A program made the position numbers and the translations under genes. 64,000 nt of DNA, from NCBI RefSeq assembly GCF_918797505.1, contig NC_092796.1:32188098-32252097 (forward strand), read 5' to 3'. The notes beneath the pieces are model-generated. The model did no database searches and was not told the origin of the DNA. It worked only from the letters and a program-made list of their open reading frames with translations. Of this stretch, positions 30,948 to 45,900 are shown one piece after another; positions within the stretch are counted from its first letter, which is position 1, and every line of letters starts with the position of its first letter. The DNA is from Bemisia tabaci (lineage: Eukaryota > Arthropoda > Insecta > Hemiptera > Aleyrodidae).

Positions 30948-33900
30948 TTACGCATCAATCATCCTTTTTTCTTCAATACAGCTTTCAACCCACTTTTCGC
31001 TGACTATCTGATAATTGAACTTCCTTGCTTGTTTAAGAGAATTTAGAACACGAATGTTTTCTGGATGCCTGAAAAAAATAAACAGAAAGTTATTAACTTC
31101 AAAAGTAACGGACGAAATTGAAGAAAATTTTAGAAAGCACAAAACTACCTAACTGCAGGCTGATTATTGAAATTGATAGACAAAGCTATGGGCAGAGAAG
31201 ACAAAGTGAAATTGAAGGGATCGGAGGTCCTATTTGTGGAGGCGGGTGGTTGCACTGGAAAAAGGTGGTATGGAAGAGACTAACTAACAGCAACCGAGGA
31301 GAGACCCCACAGTTAGTACATCATTTTCCCTCTTAGTCTATAGGAACCGGCAGTCTCAACCAATGAGATCGTTCCACTCCCCTTTTGTCTTATGTATCTA
31401 TCGAAATGTCTATCCATTTAGATAATCAGCCTTCTGATGGAGAACTCACAAATTGAATGGCTGCACTCATTCTTACCTGATATGCAAGTCGATGACCCAT
31501 GTCTGAGAACAATACCAGCATTTTTAAAACTGCCCACTTCCGTTCCTTGTCTATTTTTTGACAATAACTGATCAACACTATTTAAACACTCTATGATTAT
31601 TTTCCTCCTTAAGGAGGATGATTGTTGAGAATTTCAAGCACTAACCCCTTCTATCAAGCATCCTTCTCAAAAGAAAACAAAGTGGGGGCCAGCTGACTGA
31701 TTGTTGAAAACGAAATTGGTGGACAAAACGAAACACAAAGGAGGAAAAGAAAACATGGAGCGATCCTATTGGTGAAAGTAGGTGGTTGCAATGGACAATG
31801 GGGGTAAGTAATAGAGTAACTGAAAGCAGCTCATGAGAGAACTCGTAAGTTAGTCCACTATGTTCTACCTCACTCCATGAAAATCACCTGTTTCAACCAA
31901 TAGGATCCCTCCATTTTCTTTTTTCTCCATTGTCCGTCACTTTGTCCATCGATTTCAATAATCAGCCTGCAAAAGTTGAGTTTGATTTTGTAATTGATGG
32001 TGTTTCAGCACTTTTGCTTCCGACAGCAGACGTCAACATGGAGTGTACATGCTTTTTCTGTATTTTTTTTTTTGGGGGGGGGGGGGGGGGCTTTAAGATT
32101 GATTGCAAAACTTCCATGCAACATAATCTTGCCGTCTCATAAAATAAAAACTTTTTTTCCTGTCTAATTCATAGAAATATATTCCTTCAAGTAAAAGTAT
32201 GTAAGATAATGATAACATACTTAGAAGGATAAATAGTGTGGGTCGTGGAGTCACTTATTTCTTTTTCCAAGATTCCACCATAGAATGCGAAGTCGAGTCT
32301 GGCGGTCTCGAATTCAGGATTTAAAGAACTGAGTCCCTGAAAAGAGAAAACCATGAAAAACCAAGTTCATAAAAATACATTTGATAATGGCTAGGTTTCT
32401 ATAAATTCATCCTTATTTTTCTAAAGTTTCATCATTACACATTATCTCATCATCTTAAACCTAGTAGAATATTATAGCTATGTCAATTATACCAAAATGA
32501 TGGCCTGAAAGGTTTGTAAAATACTAAACGTTTTTCAGAATTTTGTGTCTTCACCCAAACTAATTTTAAATTTTTGTTATTAAAATATAAAAATTCAGAA
32601 CTTTGTACTCAATGAATGTAACCAAATGAGAATGATAACAAAACAAACAAATGACAAACACAAAAAGAAACAAAACAAATATGTAAAACAAAGATAGTTT
32701 TAAAAGTCAACCTATTGTTCAATCTTGTGCTTTAGCGATAAGAATTTTTAGAAACTCCACATTTTCTCTAAAAATGTATACTTTATGCTTTTTTCAGGTA
32801 CAAAATGTTTTTTACTAAAAAAACAAAATGTTTCCGTGGAAATAGGCAGGTAGCATAGCTATAGTATCTTGAAACTTCAATTTTCATAGCACTTTCTTGA
32901 GAAAGTTAAACAAGAAAAAAAACGGACAAAAACAAACTTTCAAATTTTCCAATTTTTTGGCACTTTCATCCAAGGAAAAGTTTCCTCTTAACAACTTTGA
33001 TTAATTTATTTTTTGAATTCTTGATTCAGAGAAATTTTAACCATAGACACAACCCAACCCAGCAGTTGTGAAAGTGATTTCCTTCAGTGACCGACCACAT
33101 ACTGATCGTCCATCCTGATAATTCCCATATTGAATCTTGCCCATAAAGACAAATGTTAACGCTGGCCAGCTAAATAAAGTATTACTTACATCTGCCGGTA
33201 TGCCAAAAAATGCTCTACACTGTCTGAAAAATGAGTAAGGACAGGTTTTATTGAGCAACTTCTTTTCAAATTGGAGCATCTGCTTGGGCATTCCAAAAAC
33301 GACCTTGTCATCCTGCAATTGAAAAGCAAAAAAAATTAATAGGTGTATTAGTTTACTAGCCGCTTCAAGCTCAGTCAGCCAAAAGATTTCCGCCTCCTAG
33401 ACCCCAAGGCAATAGCTTTGCAAGCCATCTCACTTTGACTAAAGACTATGAAATAAAAAGAAAAAAATTGAAGCAAAATATGAAGGAAATGTAAAAAAAT
33501 AAAGAAAATGATAGAACATGGGTAAAAAAGAGAATAAAGCTACAGACAAAGAAGACAAAGGCAAAATGGAGCAATTCTATTAGTGGTTGCAATGGACAAA
33601 GGAGGTAACAAACGGCAACTCATGAAAGATCCTACAGTTAATTCATCATTTTCCCCTTAGTCTGTCACAATCACTCGTTTCAACCGATACAATCCTTTCA
33701 CTTCCCTTTTGTCTATCAATTTCAATAATCAGCCTGCTGGCTGCTTTCGATGAGCTTCGAGGAAATTTCTTGAAGAGTGTTTGAGAAAAATTTAGACAGC
33801 TTAAACTTTTCAACATTTTGGAATCCGATCAAAAATGGAAATGCAGAAGGGAGATTTCTCCAAGTAACAACATGAGAGAAAATTTAAAATCAAAGCGTAA

Positions 33901-36900
33901 AGTCTTACATGAAGTCGCATTGCAAGAATTGTTTCTTTCAGGCTACTTTCGGTGGCAAACTCAACGTAACTGTCAGAGAACTGATCATATTTATACTTGA
34001 GATCTTCTTTGGCTTGCTTGCCCATGAATATTAAATCATTTGGAGTCCACTGGATGAGCTTGACTTCAGCGAAACATCTTTCCAACCAATCAAGCTTGGC
34101 AATGGTGTAGTCGCCAACTTTTATGAGATTCTTGATCCGCAACTGCTTGGGATTGCTTGTGACAATACAGAAAGTATCAGAGCCTGCATAAACAAAAAAC
34201 AGAGTGAAAATTACTCAATTACTAAAAGGTTTCCTTTGACCTCAGCTTGAATTTACTGATTCCAATGTAAATCATAAACAATAATTTCTCACTTGAAAAT
34301 TATTTGGACATTTTAAACATGTCAAGTGTGTTTAGCATGAAGATTTGATGAAAAAGCATACTTTGAGGAGTGAGAGTATCTGCTGGTGGGACCTTTGAGA
34401 TTTGGAACAGGTCAATTTAAACTTTTTTTGTTTCGTTTTTCTTGTATTTTCATTTCTGGCACTTAACCGTCTATGGCATAGCATTACGAATTCATAACAA
34501 CATATTTTTGGGGTTTTTAAAAATTAAATCTTCCCCCTGTGCCATGATTTTGCAAAATTTCATAAGTTTTTTCTGTTTTCAAAAAATTGATTCCTTTAAT
34601 CTTACAATTTTTTTTTAAAAAAAATTTTGTACTCAATTTTTTTTGTGCAAGCTACAAAATAGATTAGTGTCCCCTAGAATCTGAGATTCAAAATTAATTC
34701 ATGCCTTTAAGGGTTAGGTTCTTTTTTAGAATGACTAATTCAATTGGAAAAAGTTTGCAACTAAAATAATTTATTAACAGCTGCAAAAAAAAAAAACAAA
34801 AAAAAAACAGATAAAATACCTGGGTTTTGTGCAATGTTGCCACCATGCTGTACTATTTTTGTCTCAACTTCTTGCTTCTGTTCCTTGTCAATAAAAATGC
34901 AAAATTCTTTGCCTTTGAAGATGGAAGAGAGTTTTTCAATATTGTTTACATCAGCGGAGCGGAATTCACTTCCTAAACTTGGTTTTTGTTGGATCGTTTT
35001 TTTGGCCCTTTTCTTGAGAGGAGACATTGTAGCCAATATGTGACCGGAGACAAGTTTGCCTTTTGATGACTGAAACATAAAAACTGGAGATAGTTGGAAG
35101 AGTACATCCTGATAGATAAATATAACTATGGACAAAGTGCAAATCCACATACCTCTATTTGCAACATTGCAGACTTACTGTTATCCTTTAATTTTTCTTC
35201 AAAAAGCTAGTCAACATAATTTTTGAAATAATTACCTTGATTTCTCTTCTTTGTTAATAGAATACATTACAAGCTATAAAATTGACTTTGATCACATTCA
35301 GCAAAAAGGAACCAGCGTTATTACATTGTTGTAAAAATGTTGCTTCATTATAATTATCTAAAAAATTTTCCTAGAACAGCAATTTTTTTGCTTGCCACCA
35401 GAAAATTGTCTATTTTAAAGGAATATAATTGTGTAAACTTGAATACTGTACATATATGGAGTATTTTTAAAAGAAAAGAAGAAGTTGCACAATTTTGAAA
35501 ACACTGTAATTGCCCTGGTTCCTTTTTGCTAAATGAGATCCACTTGTTCCTCTTCAATTAAATATAATGGGATCAGAAATTTTGAAACACCTCAATGAAA
35601 ATGCAAGGTTTTGCACTTAGGCCATTGGTACCCTGAAATTGGTCATTGAATGCGTGATCACTTGGAAAGCACAATGAAACAAAAATGATAAGAAATAAAA
35701 GGCTTCTACTTTGGGATATTTTTTTCCTATTGGGAAACTATTAAAAGGAAATAAGACTTTGAGGAAATTCTTAAAGAAATATCTACAGGAGCTTTAAATT
35801 GTGATGAGCTGATTAACTGGCAGCTGGATCTTTGAGTTTATGATTAAAAAAATGCATAGTCACAAACACTAAAAACAAAAAAATGAGGCAGATACTTTAA
35901 AAAGAATGTCAATTTACCTCCAAGATTTTAAAGAACTCAGGAACTGTCAAACAATCTGTCCAGGGTTTATCGTCTCTTACTTTTTGAATCCTTGGAAACC
36001 GCAAAGTGTGGCCAACATGAAATGAATCACTCGGTACAGCCTCAGTGGCTTTTACCTATTAGAAGGACAATAATTACAGAAGCCGTTACTTGATTACTCA
36101 AAAGCTTGAAAATTGCAAATATGAAATAATTTGTGAGGATACAATAAAGAGATTGCAAGATTTAAAAAAATATTACGAAGGACTGTCCAATTTTCTGTGA
36201 TTACTTTTGAGCACCTCACAACATTATAGATATGGAATGTTCACTGAAAATATCTGTTCAACCAATCACCATATCAACAGTGAAACTACCAGACTATGTA
36301 TGTCCGTTTGGGACGTTTCAGACTTTCTGTTATACTTTATTTTTGATATTGAAAACTACTCAACATCGATTCTTGAAAATTTCCGTATTTATTCTTCTCT
36401 GTGCCAGAAGAAGTCCGTGAAAATTTCAAGGAATGATATGGATTTGTTCTCCTTCAAAATAATAAAATTGGAGCGAAGATTTTTAGACACTGCAAACGAG
36501 TTACGTTGTCCGGTAGTTTCACCATTGACATTCTTTTGATTAAGGGGAAAAGGCAGGTGAATAACGCATGAAAAAAATATTTTTCACCGTTTCAAGTCCC
36601 AACATCAAAAGCTTATTGATGCAACTAATAAATATCGGCCCATTTTATATTGCCCAATCACCAATTAAGTTGCCCACTTGCTAATTGACAATGGTTGCAC
36701 CGAGGTTCTTGAAAAATAAAAGGTGTGATTTTCCAACAGCAACTCACTTAAGTTTTCTACGGTAGGAATTTGCCAATCAAATGTAAAAACAGCAGTGGAA
36801 CTCGACATAAATCTCTTTCGAATATGATAAAAATCCAAAATTGAATCTTAAAGGCTATCTTCAAAATTTTTTTCTTCTAGTTCAGCACTGGGCATCAAAA

Positions 36901-39900
36901 GAAAATATGGAAAATAATTAGCAGTTTTGTCTATCCATTTGTGACAGTCCACAGGAGAAGAAATTTTAGTTCACAGAGGCAAAACTGTCAGTGGTGTGAT
37001 TTATAATCGGAAAGAATAATCAGATAAAAATCAGATTTTGAGAGAAAACTCTCTTTTACATCCTAAAGATTAAACGGAGATCATTTGGGTTCATTTTTAA
37101 GCTTGGAGATGGTAAAAACCAGCATTTTAAACGAACAATTTTGTGCCCTACAGGTTGATTATTGAAATCGATAGGCGAAGCAATAGATACAGATGACAAA
37201 GGTAAAATGGAGCAATTCTACTGGTGAAAAGGGATGGTTGCAATAGATGAAGGAGGTAAGTAATCGCCTAACTAACGGTAACCCACATGAGACCCTTTGG
37301 ACAGTCCATCATTTTCCCCTTAGTCTGTGACACTACATGCCCGTTTCAACCAATAGGCGGATCACTCTATTCTCTCCTGTTTTCGTTGCCTATAATTTTG
37401 TCTATTAATTTCAATAATCAGCCCGGCGAACTTGGAGGATTGGAATTTTGAGTGGCTTTTCTTGAAACTACTCTACTTTTTAATTACAAACTTCACTGCA
37501 TCATAGACCTGGTTTGGTTCAATCATTTTGAGCTTGTTTTGGTTGCAAAATATTCAAAGTACACTCTCCTTTGCTCTTGTATCAATTGAGAAATTTCTAG
37601 TTCTTGTAGACAAGGGTTCTTTTTTCCAAGGATGGCTGATTTTTTTAATTTATTTTTTTGCATACTCCTATGACCAGCCAATACCTGTAATATGATGGAA
37701 TTTTTTGGCTCAATCCATAGATCTGGTATTTCTTTGGTCCAAATTATATTTGGTGGCATGATTCCAGTTTTAACTCTCCTCCAGTGGGGCGCAAGTTTAG
37801 CTCCAAGCTCCGATAACTCTTCCTGCGTGCACCCAGATCCAACCCGCCCAAAAGAATGGAATTCTGTAGGGTTTTCACCTAAAATATTCAAATGCAAAAA
37901 GAATTACTTGTACAAAAATTTATATTCAGAAAGAAAAACTGCACTCATTTTGCAGTAAGGAACTATGTCCTATTTCTAGCTCATCTATAAAAACACTTAA
38001 CTACATAAGGAGACTTATGACGCACACGTTGTTTTTAAACTGAGCCAAAGATAGTAGAATGTAGTCAAGTTAATCTCTGCATTTGTAGACATAACACTTC
38101 ATGTCTCTGAACAAAAAATCAGCAGCCTAGTAGATGTTCATCATGGTCATAGAACGCTTATCATTTGATCATTTAATAATATAAAATAGGGCGATTTGCG
38201 ATTTTTTAAATCACTATATTACAAACTTGCATATGTACTTCCTAACTTTTAATCTGTGCTGGAAAGCATTCGTTCCAAAAAAAGAGATGACAGCTTTACC
38301 CATTTTATCATACTCAGAACTTCAAAACTAAGATTCTTCTGTAAGTCATTTCATGCTCATTGTAAAACTAGAGCAGAATTTTTTTTTATTTTCTAGGTCA
38401 CAAAAATGCAAAAAAATTGAGAGAATCATGCAAAATTATGCCATCAAGATTCATCAAAATATTTAGAGATTACATACAAATCTATTTTCAAAGAAAACAT
38501 GAGTAGATACTTAAAATTTCAGTTGTCCTAGACCTTTTCTAGACTCTTTTTTTATGGATCAAATTTTAGAATGTTGTCTAAGGCTAAAAATTTGCTGGTG
38601 GGAACTTGGTTTGAGGACTCTTTAGGGTTAAATGTAAAACTGTGAAGAAATGAAATTGTTCAGTTTTTAGTAGTTATTAGAAAAGTGTAAAGCTGTACTT
38701 GTTTCACACACTAGAAATCGACGAAAATCCTGTCACCCTCTGAATAATCAATTTTGTGAATTACAAACAGAATCAATCAAAACCAATGGAAGGTGAGAAA
38801 GATCGATCTTTCAACAATAGATTTTACTATTTGCAGGTTGCTATCCTTTCAAATTTTCCAAACAAAAGCGGTGGATAACTTGTTTCACAGTTTTCAAAAA
38901 TAAAAAAACTCATTCATCAGAAAAATCAAGTTAACAATTACCGGGAATGGATGATGGCGCAGCGAGTGCATATAAGAAATGAGTGACAGCCGTTCTCCAT
39001 CTTCCCTCTCCTCCATAGTAACCTCCAATGATGAGAACATCCAACTCAATCATGCTGCCTTCAGTGTACTGCCATTAAAAAATCGAGAAACATTGATTGG
39101 TAAGCATCAAATGTATTGCACTGATACCTATTGCAACATGCCAAGTCTTACCAATGACCACTTATTTGGAAAAATAGCCAGAAAATTCTGATGTTGGTTT
39201 TATTGTTTTAAGTTCTTTGGTATATGGAGGTCACAAAAAAATTCCTTTGAATCTGAGTTGTGCTAAATCCGAAACTGAAAAACGAGTGATATGGAAACTG
39301 GATAGGGGTATTGCGAAAACTAGTAACTTTCATTTTAAAACAACCGGAAGAAAAAAAATTGTGCAATAATGGCACAGAGGACTTTCGAAAATCGTTGCAC
39401 ATTGAGGGCTGCAGGTTAGTATTGAAATTGATGGACAAAGCTATAGACAAAGAAAACAAAGAGAGAATGAAGCTATGCAATTGGTTGAGACGAGCGGTTG
39501 CTGTAGACGAAGGAGGAAAATGATGAACGAACTATAGGGTCTCTCGTGGGTTTCCATTGGTAAGTGTATTGCCTACCTCTTTTTTCACTTGTTACCACCT
39601 GCTCCCATCGGTAGAATTGCTCCATTATCTCTTTGTCTCTTTTGTCTTTAACTTTTTCAATTGACTTCAATAATAAACTTGCAACTACTTTTTACTAATG
39701 CTGTTGGTGGTGTGAGTATCACAAGGTACTTAGTAAAATAAATGCAAAGCCTAATTTGACTGAATCTAGCAGAGGTTCTTCATCAACAAATTTATGAGCC
39801 GCAGGAATACTCATCTGTGGATTGAACTTCACTAACAACAGAAAGTAATGAAGAATTAAGAGTTGAAACTGAATCTGGGAGGAATAATTTACCTTCCACA

Positions 39901-42900
39901 AATAGTGATAAATAGTGAGTCTTTTACATACCTCAGGTTTGATTTTGTACCAGCCATCTTTCCTTGAGTTTGGTTTGTACACGGAGAATGGGTTTTTTAT
40001 CATGATTCCTTCTTCAAAATTATCTATGGCTCGATTCAATGCACTTAAGATTTCTCCTCTGTGACAGTACAAAGATAGAAATCAGATTGATCATGAAAAA
40101 CAAGAGTTTATATTAACAATCAGATATTTTAGTATCGAGCCACTCATTTAAGTATTAAAAACTGTAGGGATACATTCAGAAGATGAAATTTCAATCTTTT
40201 ATCGATACATAATTCAGTGCAGAAAGCTGTATATTCTGAGAAAACTGCAGACCGTTGGAATTTTGGCGACTTTAAAAATCGCACATCAAAGAGATCTACA
40301 GATGCCAAGTTCATATTATTTTCAAAACTGAAAATTCCTCAATTTCTTCTTAGTTTTTCCTGGGTTCATGCCGCAAAAAAAAAAAAAAAAAATTAGGCAT
40401 GAAAACCATTTGAGAGGTTGGAACGTTAACTTTTTTACTTCCATCGCTGTAAAGTGCCAAAATATCCTGCCTATATTTCTTTATATTTAGTAGTACTTTT
40501 TTCAAAGTCTCTGTATTTTTCAACCTTCTCCTCGTGAAATCAAACTTCCCAATTTTCTCTGATTTTTCCAATTTTTTTGGTCATTAAAAACCCTAGAATT
40601 AGCGATACTTCGATGATGAAACATGGCTTGACAAAAACATGGACTTCGATTACAAAAAGTAAAAGTTTTTGCCACTATGTGCTTCATTTTTCAAAGAGAG
40701 TAATACTAATACTTGACACACAATTTTCTAAGATTATTCTAGGGAGAATAGGGAAATATCTGCGGTTTCCAAACAGTAGTGATGATCAAACATCTTTCAA
40801 AAATGTAAGATCTGACAAAAATATGCAGCGTCTCAAACCAAGAAGGATAGTTCTGTTACATAGTTTCACCATCGCATTGGCTGCAATTGATTTTCTTGGT
40901 CATGAACCTGCTGTATAAGGTAGATTTCTGAGCGGTTCCCGTGTTTCTTCGCAATCAAATGCAGATTATTGAAGTCTTAAATAGATGATATTAGTGCAGC
41001 TTTCAACAAGAAAACTTTTAACAAAACAAATAGGTTTCAAAAAATAAAATCATATGAAAGCAGTATTACTTGTTGGTAACTTTGCTGCGGACAGTGTTCA
41101 TGAATATTCCTTCCACAGGCGTGAAAACTCTATTCAGTATGCCAACTCTATCATGCAGTGGCATGTTGGTCAAAACCTGGTCGTTGAGCAATAAAATATC
41201 AAAAGCACAGAAACAGGGATTATGAACGTTTCCAACCTTAAGCATCTTTACATCTATTTCAGCTCCTGGAACAAAGGTGCAATAATTATTAAGACACACA
41301 CTAAAGAATTAAGGAGGGATCTAATTTTGAAGCTAATAATTGACACATTCATACGCAGAAATTGGTTGTTTGGAAGCATACTCAATTTTGAAAACTAGCA
41401 GGTAATATTCTTGAAAAGTTGGGAAAAATAAAGTTACGGCTTACCTTTAGTTGTGAAGTTTTTCATTTTTGAGTTCCAACACATCATTTCCCCATCTAAA
41501 ATACAATTTTTCACAGATGGCAAGAACTGTTTGGATAAGTAAGGTGAGAGGTTTCCTTGAGAGGCGTTTTCTCCATAGGTATTTGTGTAGTCAAAACCTT
41601 TCCTGCAACACAGAGAAACCTCACAGGAAACTAAATTGGTTAAGAGTTTTCAAACTTGAACTCCAACTTACATTTTTTGGCAGAATTTTACGGGCTAGTT
41701 ATATGAAAAATTTTAAACAAATTTTCTTGCGAGGACAGTGAAAAATCAGATAAGAATATGTGCGATGAGAACGATTGATCATCCTTCAAAAAAGTATGAG
41801 CAAAGGGAATCTGCAACGTATCAACCTAGAAAATGTGGTTTTGCCGTTTCATCATCAAAATCATGCACTGATATAAAAACCCAAGCCAAGGATGGAGGGG
41901 CTTGGAGAACAAGGCACATAAAAGCAGTTTTAGCTATTTTAAAAAATATGCGTTTAAAGTTTCAAAATTACATGGAGCCTTATGGCGGAAAGGAAGTTTA
42001 AACTCTCTTTTTGATGCTTTGAAGTTAGATTTTAGTTATGAATTTTTCACAGAACATACTTTCCAACTGGTTTTAGTTGAGTTCAGGAATAACTCAATTC
42101 TTCAAAAACTGCACATACATGCCTTGACTTCCAAGCATCTCGATTGCAGATAGGACTCATGATGAACAGCTGATGAAACATTGAAAATACTTTAAGTGTA
42201 TGTAAAAAGTCATTGATTAGAAAAGTTCTTTAAAAGCAGACACCAGATAGCTGTCAGAGACATTTTAGAAAATCTTACCTGGTATAGTACTTAAATTTCC
42301 CATCACCATAATGCAACTGAAATCGTTCACCGTCCCACTTGGGTTCTACGAGATAGTATTCTTGCCTGGGAAGGTCTTTATCTACATTTTGAACATCACA
42401 TCTTTGAGCGAGCATCGGTCGAAACTTATCCCATAAACAAACCTCTATTTCGTGGAGGTGAGTATTGCGATCTTTCAGAGTGCTGCAAACCTAGCAAACA
42501 GAAATGAGATGGACTTTAATATTCCACAAGATAATCTCACTCACCTGTCAAATATACATAAGTTCCCCCTCCCCTCTGAATTGTCACCCTAATTAATTCG
42601 TTTTTAAAAAATTAATTAAACAGGTTAATTGAAGATGGGCATAACCGTCCAAAGTCAAATTAGCTCAAACGGAACCCTTTTACCTGTTTAATTTGAATTT
42701 TCAGAATAAATTTTCCAGATTATGATGTACATATCCTAAGAGCGCCAACAATAATAATGGTTTGGTTTTCAACCTGTAGAAATTTTGTGTGAAAAAAACT
42801 TGCGGACTTCAGAGCAGTTTGGAGAGGAGTGCTTTGGTTCTTGCTAGGTATGACAGAATTCAACTTAGGTTTGTCACTTATTTTTTGAGACTGGCCCATT

Positions 42901-45900
42901 TTTCAATTTAACTTGACAAAATTATTCACTCAAAAACTGTGCCTTCAAAGACTTCTTGTCCAAAACTATTGCATGAGCACAGCATTAAAGTACTTAAGAG
43001 GCTAAAATCCAATTTGAACTGAGGTTCCTGGTCTGGTCCCACTCTGTAATATAAATTCAGTACCCTAGAGTCAAAAGGTACCTAACTCCGTTTTGGTCAT
43101 TCCGAGATATCAGAGAAAATCCGTGCGTTAACCCCACTGATTCCAATGTAAATCGCAATTTTTGAAATTCTGTATCTCATAACTGACATAAGATAGGACA
43201 ATCAAATTTTCCACACACACGGAACTGTTATTTGAGATTTCCAAAACAACACAAACTTGATTTTTTCAAAAATGTGAGTTAGGTAGGTATCTTTTGGCTC
43301 TGGGGTACTGAATTGAATTTATTGAAAATCTTTTCCTTGGACTCACCTTTTTTAAACAGTTAGAGACATCATATAGATCAACAGCATCCCTGTGGAAAGT
43401 TGATAGGATTTTGTTGTTTCCAATGCCTAGTTTCATATCTTTCAACAGCATTCGCACCAACCATTTTTGTTCGCTTGCTGACATTTTCCTCATTAGTATG
43501 GTCAGCTCATCATCGATGCCTCCTACAAGTAAAAAATAAATGAATAAAGGAATCAACCCATTAAAAAGGAAATATGTTTATGAGCCTTTGGGTATTATCT
43601 ACAATATCGAGTGTCTTGAATCCGCACCAGGAAACTTTTTATCAAAAAAGAGAGTTTGAATTTTGGCTTCCAACACAGTGTACTTCTAGCTTTGGTTGAC
43701 TCCTAAATTTCTCGATTCTACACTATGGATGCAATGGATCCTCTGACTTTAAAGACAATGGAGCTCTTGCATGTGTCAGGAATTTGTGATTTAAGCTCTG
43801 ATTCCGATGTAAAATTTCACCAGTAAAACGATGGTGCCACTGGTTTTCTATGAAATCAACTCTAAAGCTCAAACAAAGCTCTCAAATTTGAGGCTGTAAT
43901 AGAGGAGATATTCCACACTGCCCTGCGAGTCCACCTCTTCATTAAGACAAGCTCTCTACGCAAAGATAAGGAGCAAATATGTAAGCAGGGTTGCGGTGAA
44001 TCAAATTTCGGAGTCCCCCGACAAAGTGGCAACCCTGTCAATGTGTTTGCTCCCTATCTTTCCATAGAGAATTTGTCTTGATATAGAGGTGGACTCCCAG
44101 GGTAGCGCAGGATATCTCCTCCAATACAGCCTCAACTTTGAAAGCTTTTTTTCTTAAGTTTTGGAGTTTGTTTCAGAGAAAACCAGTGGCGCCATCATGT
44201 TTCTTGCAAAATTTTAGATAGGAATTAGTACCTTAATCACAAATTCCTGACACATGCAAGAGCTCCATTTACATTATTACTAAAAAAGAAAAAAGGCATG
44301 TTCTTAAAATCAGGTCTTTGCCCTCCAGTAATGATGACAATTTCAGTTTCAGCTTATTATTTTATGCAAGCTATTCAAGATGAGAGGAAAAACTTACTGG
44401 GGTCGTTTGATGCATTCTTGTTTGCAATGTTATCCAAATGTTGATTCACATCTGAAATTTTGAGGTTTTCATTAGATGAAATTCGACTCTTTAAAACATC
44501 ATAAATGACATCAGCAAAATCACCAGCAGCTTTCCCAGCTTTTGACGGATTCCTGTGTGATGGGAGTAAAACAAATAGATTATCTTTTGGGAAAAATTCA
44601 TCATATTTACATGAGAATATAATGAGTACTTTCAAAGATTCTGTAGGATTTTGAAGGTCTATTCATGCACTCCAGATAAATTGATGACTAAAAGCCATAG
44701 TGAGAGTTCAGAATTAGATATAAATAGAATCTTTTATGTTATTCTACCTTCGATTTTTGAGCCTTTCATGCACCTATTTTGTGTAGAAAAGCATTCCAAA
44801 TAAGTTGACCGATTTTTTTAACACGAATGACAATCTTCCATTTTCATTTTCAGTATTGTGAATGAATACAAGAATTAATATAGTGGATTTTCTGTCTCTA
44901 CCTCATATTGAGGGTTGCCATAATTTCTTCACCATCAAATTCTCTAACTATTTTTGCATTTCGCTGACTCCAAAATTTTTTTCTGACATTCTTGTAAAAC
45001 TTCCACTTTGAGGTGTTTCTCTTAGAATTACACTTACTTCTGCTAAACGCACCTCGAAGAATTCCTAGATTTTTACCGTGAATTCCCTGACTTTTCCTGT
45101 TTTCCAGACCGCTGGCAACCCTGCATATTAAAAGTTGAGGATTTCCACAAATTTAGGGTTTTCCTAAATTTTTACACGCCTCACTGCATGCGTTATTGGA
45201 CTTTTTCTGCACCCTCAAGGTGCAATTCAGCCACAAGCATCCAGAAATTCATTGCCAAAGCGTCTAGCATTAGCTTCGAATTGAAGTCAAAGAAAATGGC
45301 AAAAAAATTGTGCAGCCCCAGATCGTTTGCATCAATGCATCTAATTTTTTTTTTTTTATTTTTTTTTTTTTAGAGCAAATTCTGTCCTCAAAATTTTCTT
45401 TTGAAAGATAATTTAATCTCTAATGTACTAGAGAGGAGAGCCTCACAATTCTTAGGTTCAGAAACAACAAACCTGAAGTGTTGAAGTTTGGAAGCATCCC
45501 TACTGTCTTTAGCAAGGCAGAGAATTCTAACATATATCTGAGCTAGTTTCACTTCCTTTATGCCGTAGGGACCTCTTTCTCTATCTAAACTGGGAACTAG
45601 AAGCCGCATCACAGGGTAAAAACTGTCATTCTGCAACAAACAGATAGACAAAAATACTATGATACAGAAATAAGGTAACAATGTCATCAAGAAAAATAAA
45701 TATTTAAAAACTGGACATTGAAAAAAGAACTTTTAACGCAATCAAATCCTCAATCTGTTAAAAAGATAAGTACAACTGGGCAAAAACAGCAGAAAATTTT
45801 TCATCAAAACAGTTTTCTTAGGTGCCAAAAGAGGCTTGTTACCTCGACACAAGTCAAATGGCAAATAGGAGAAGTTTTGGGAGAATATGTTTTGTTGAAG

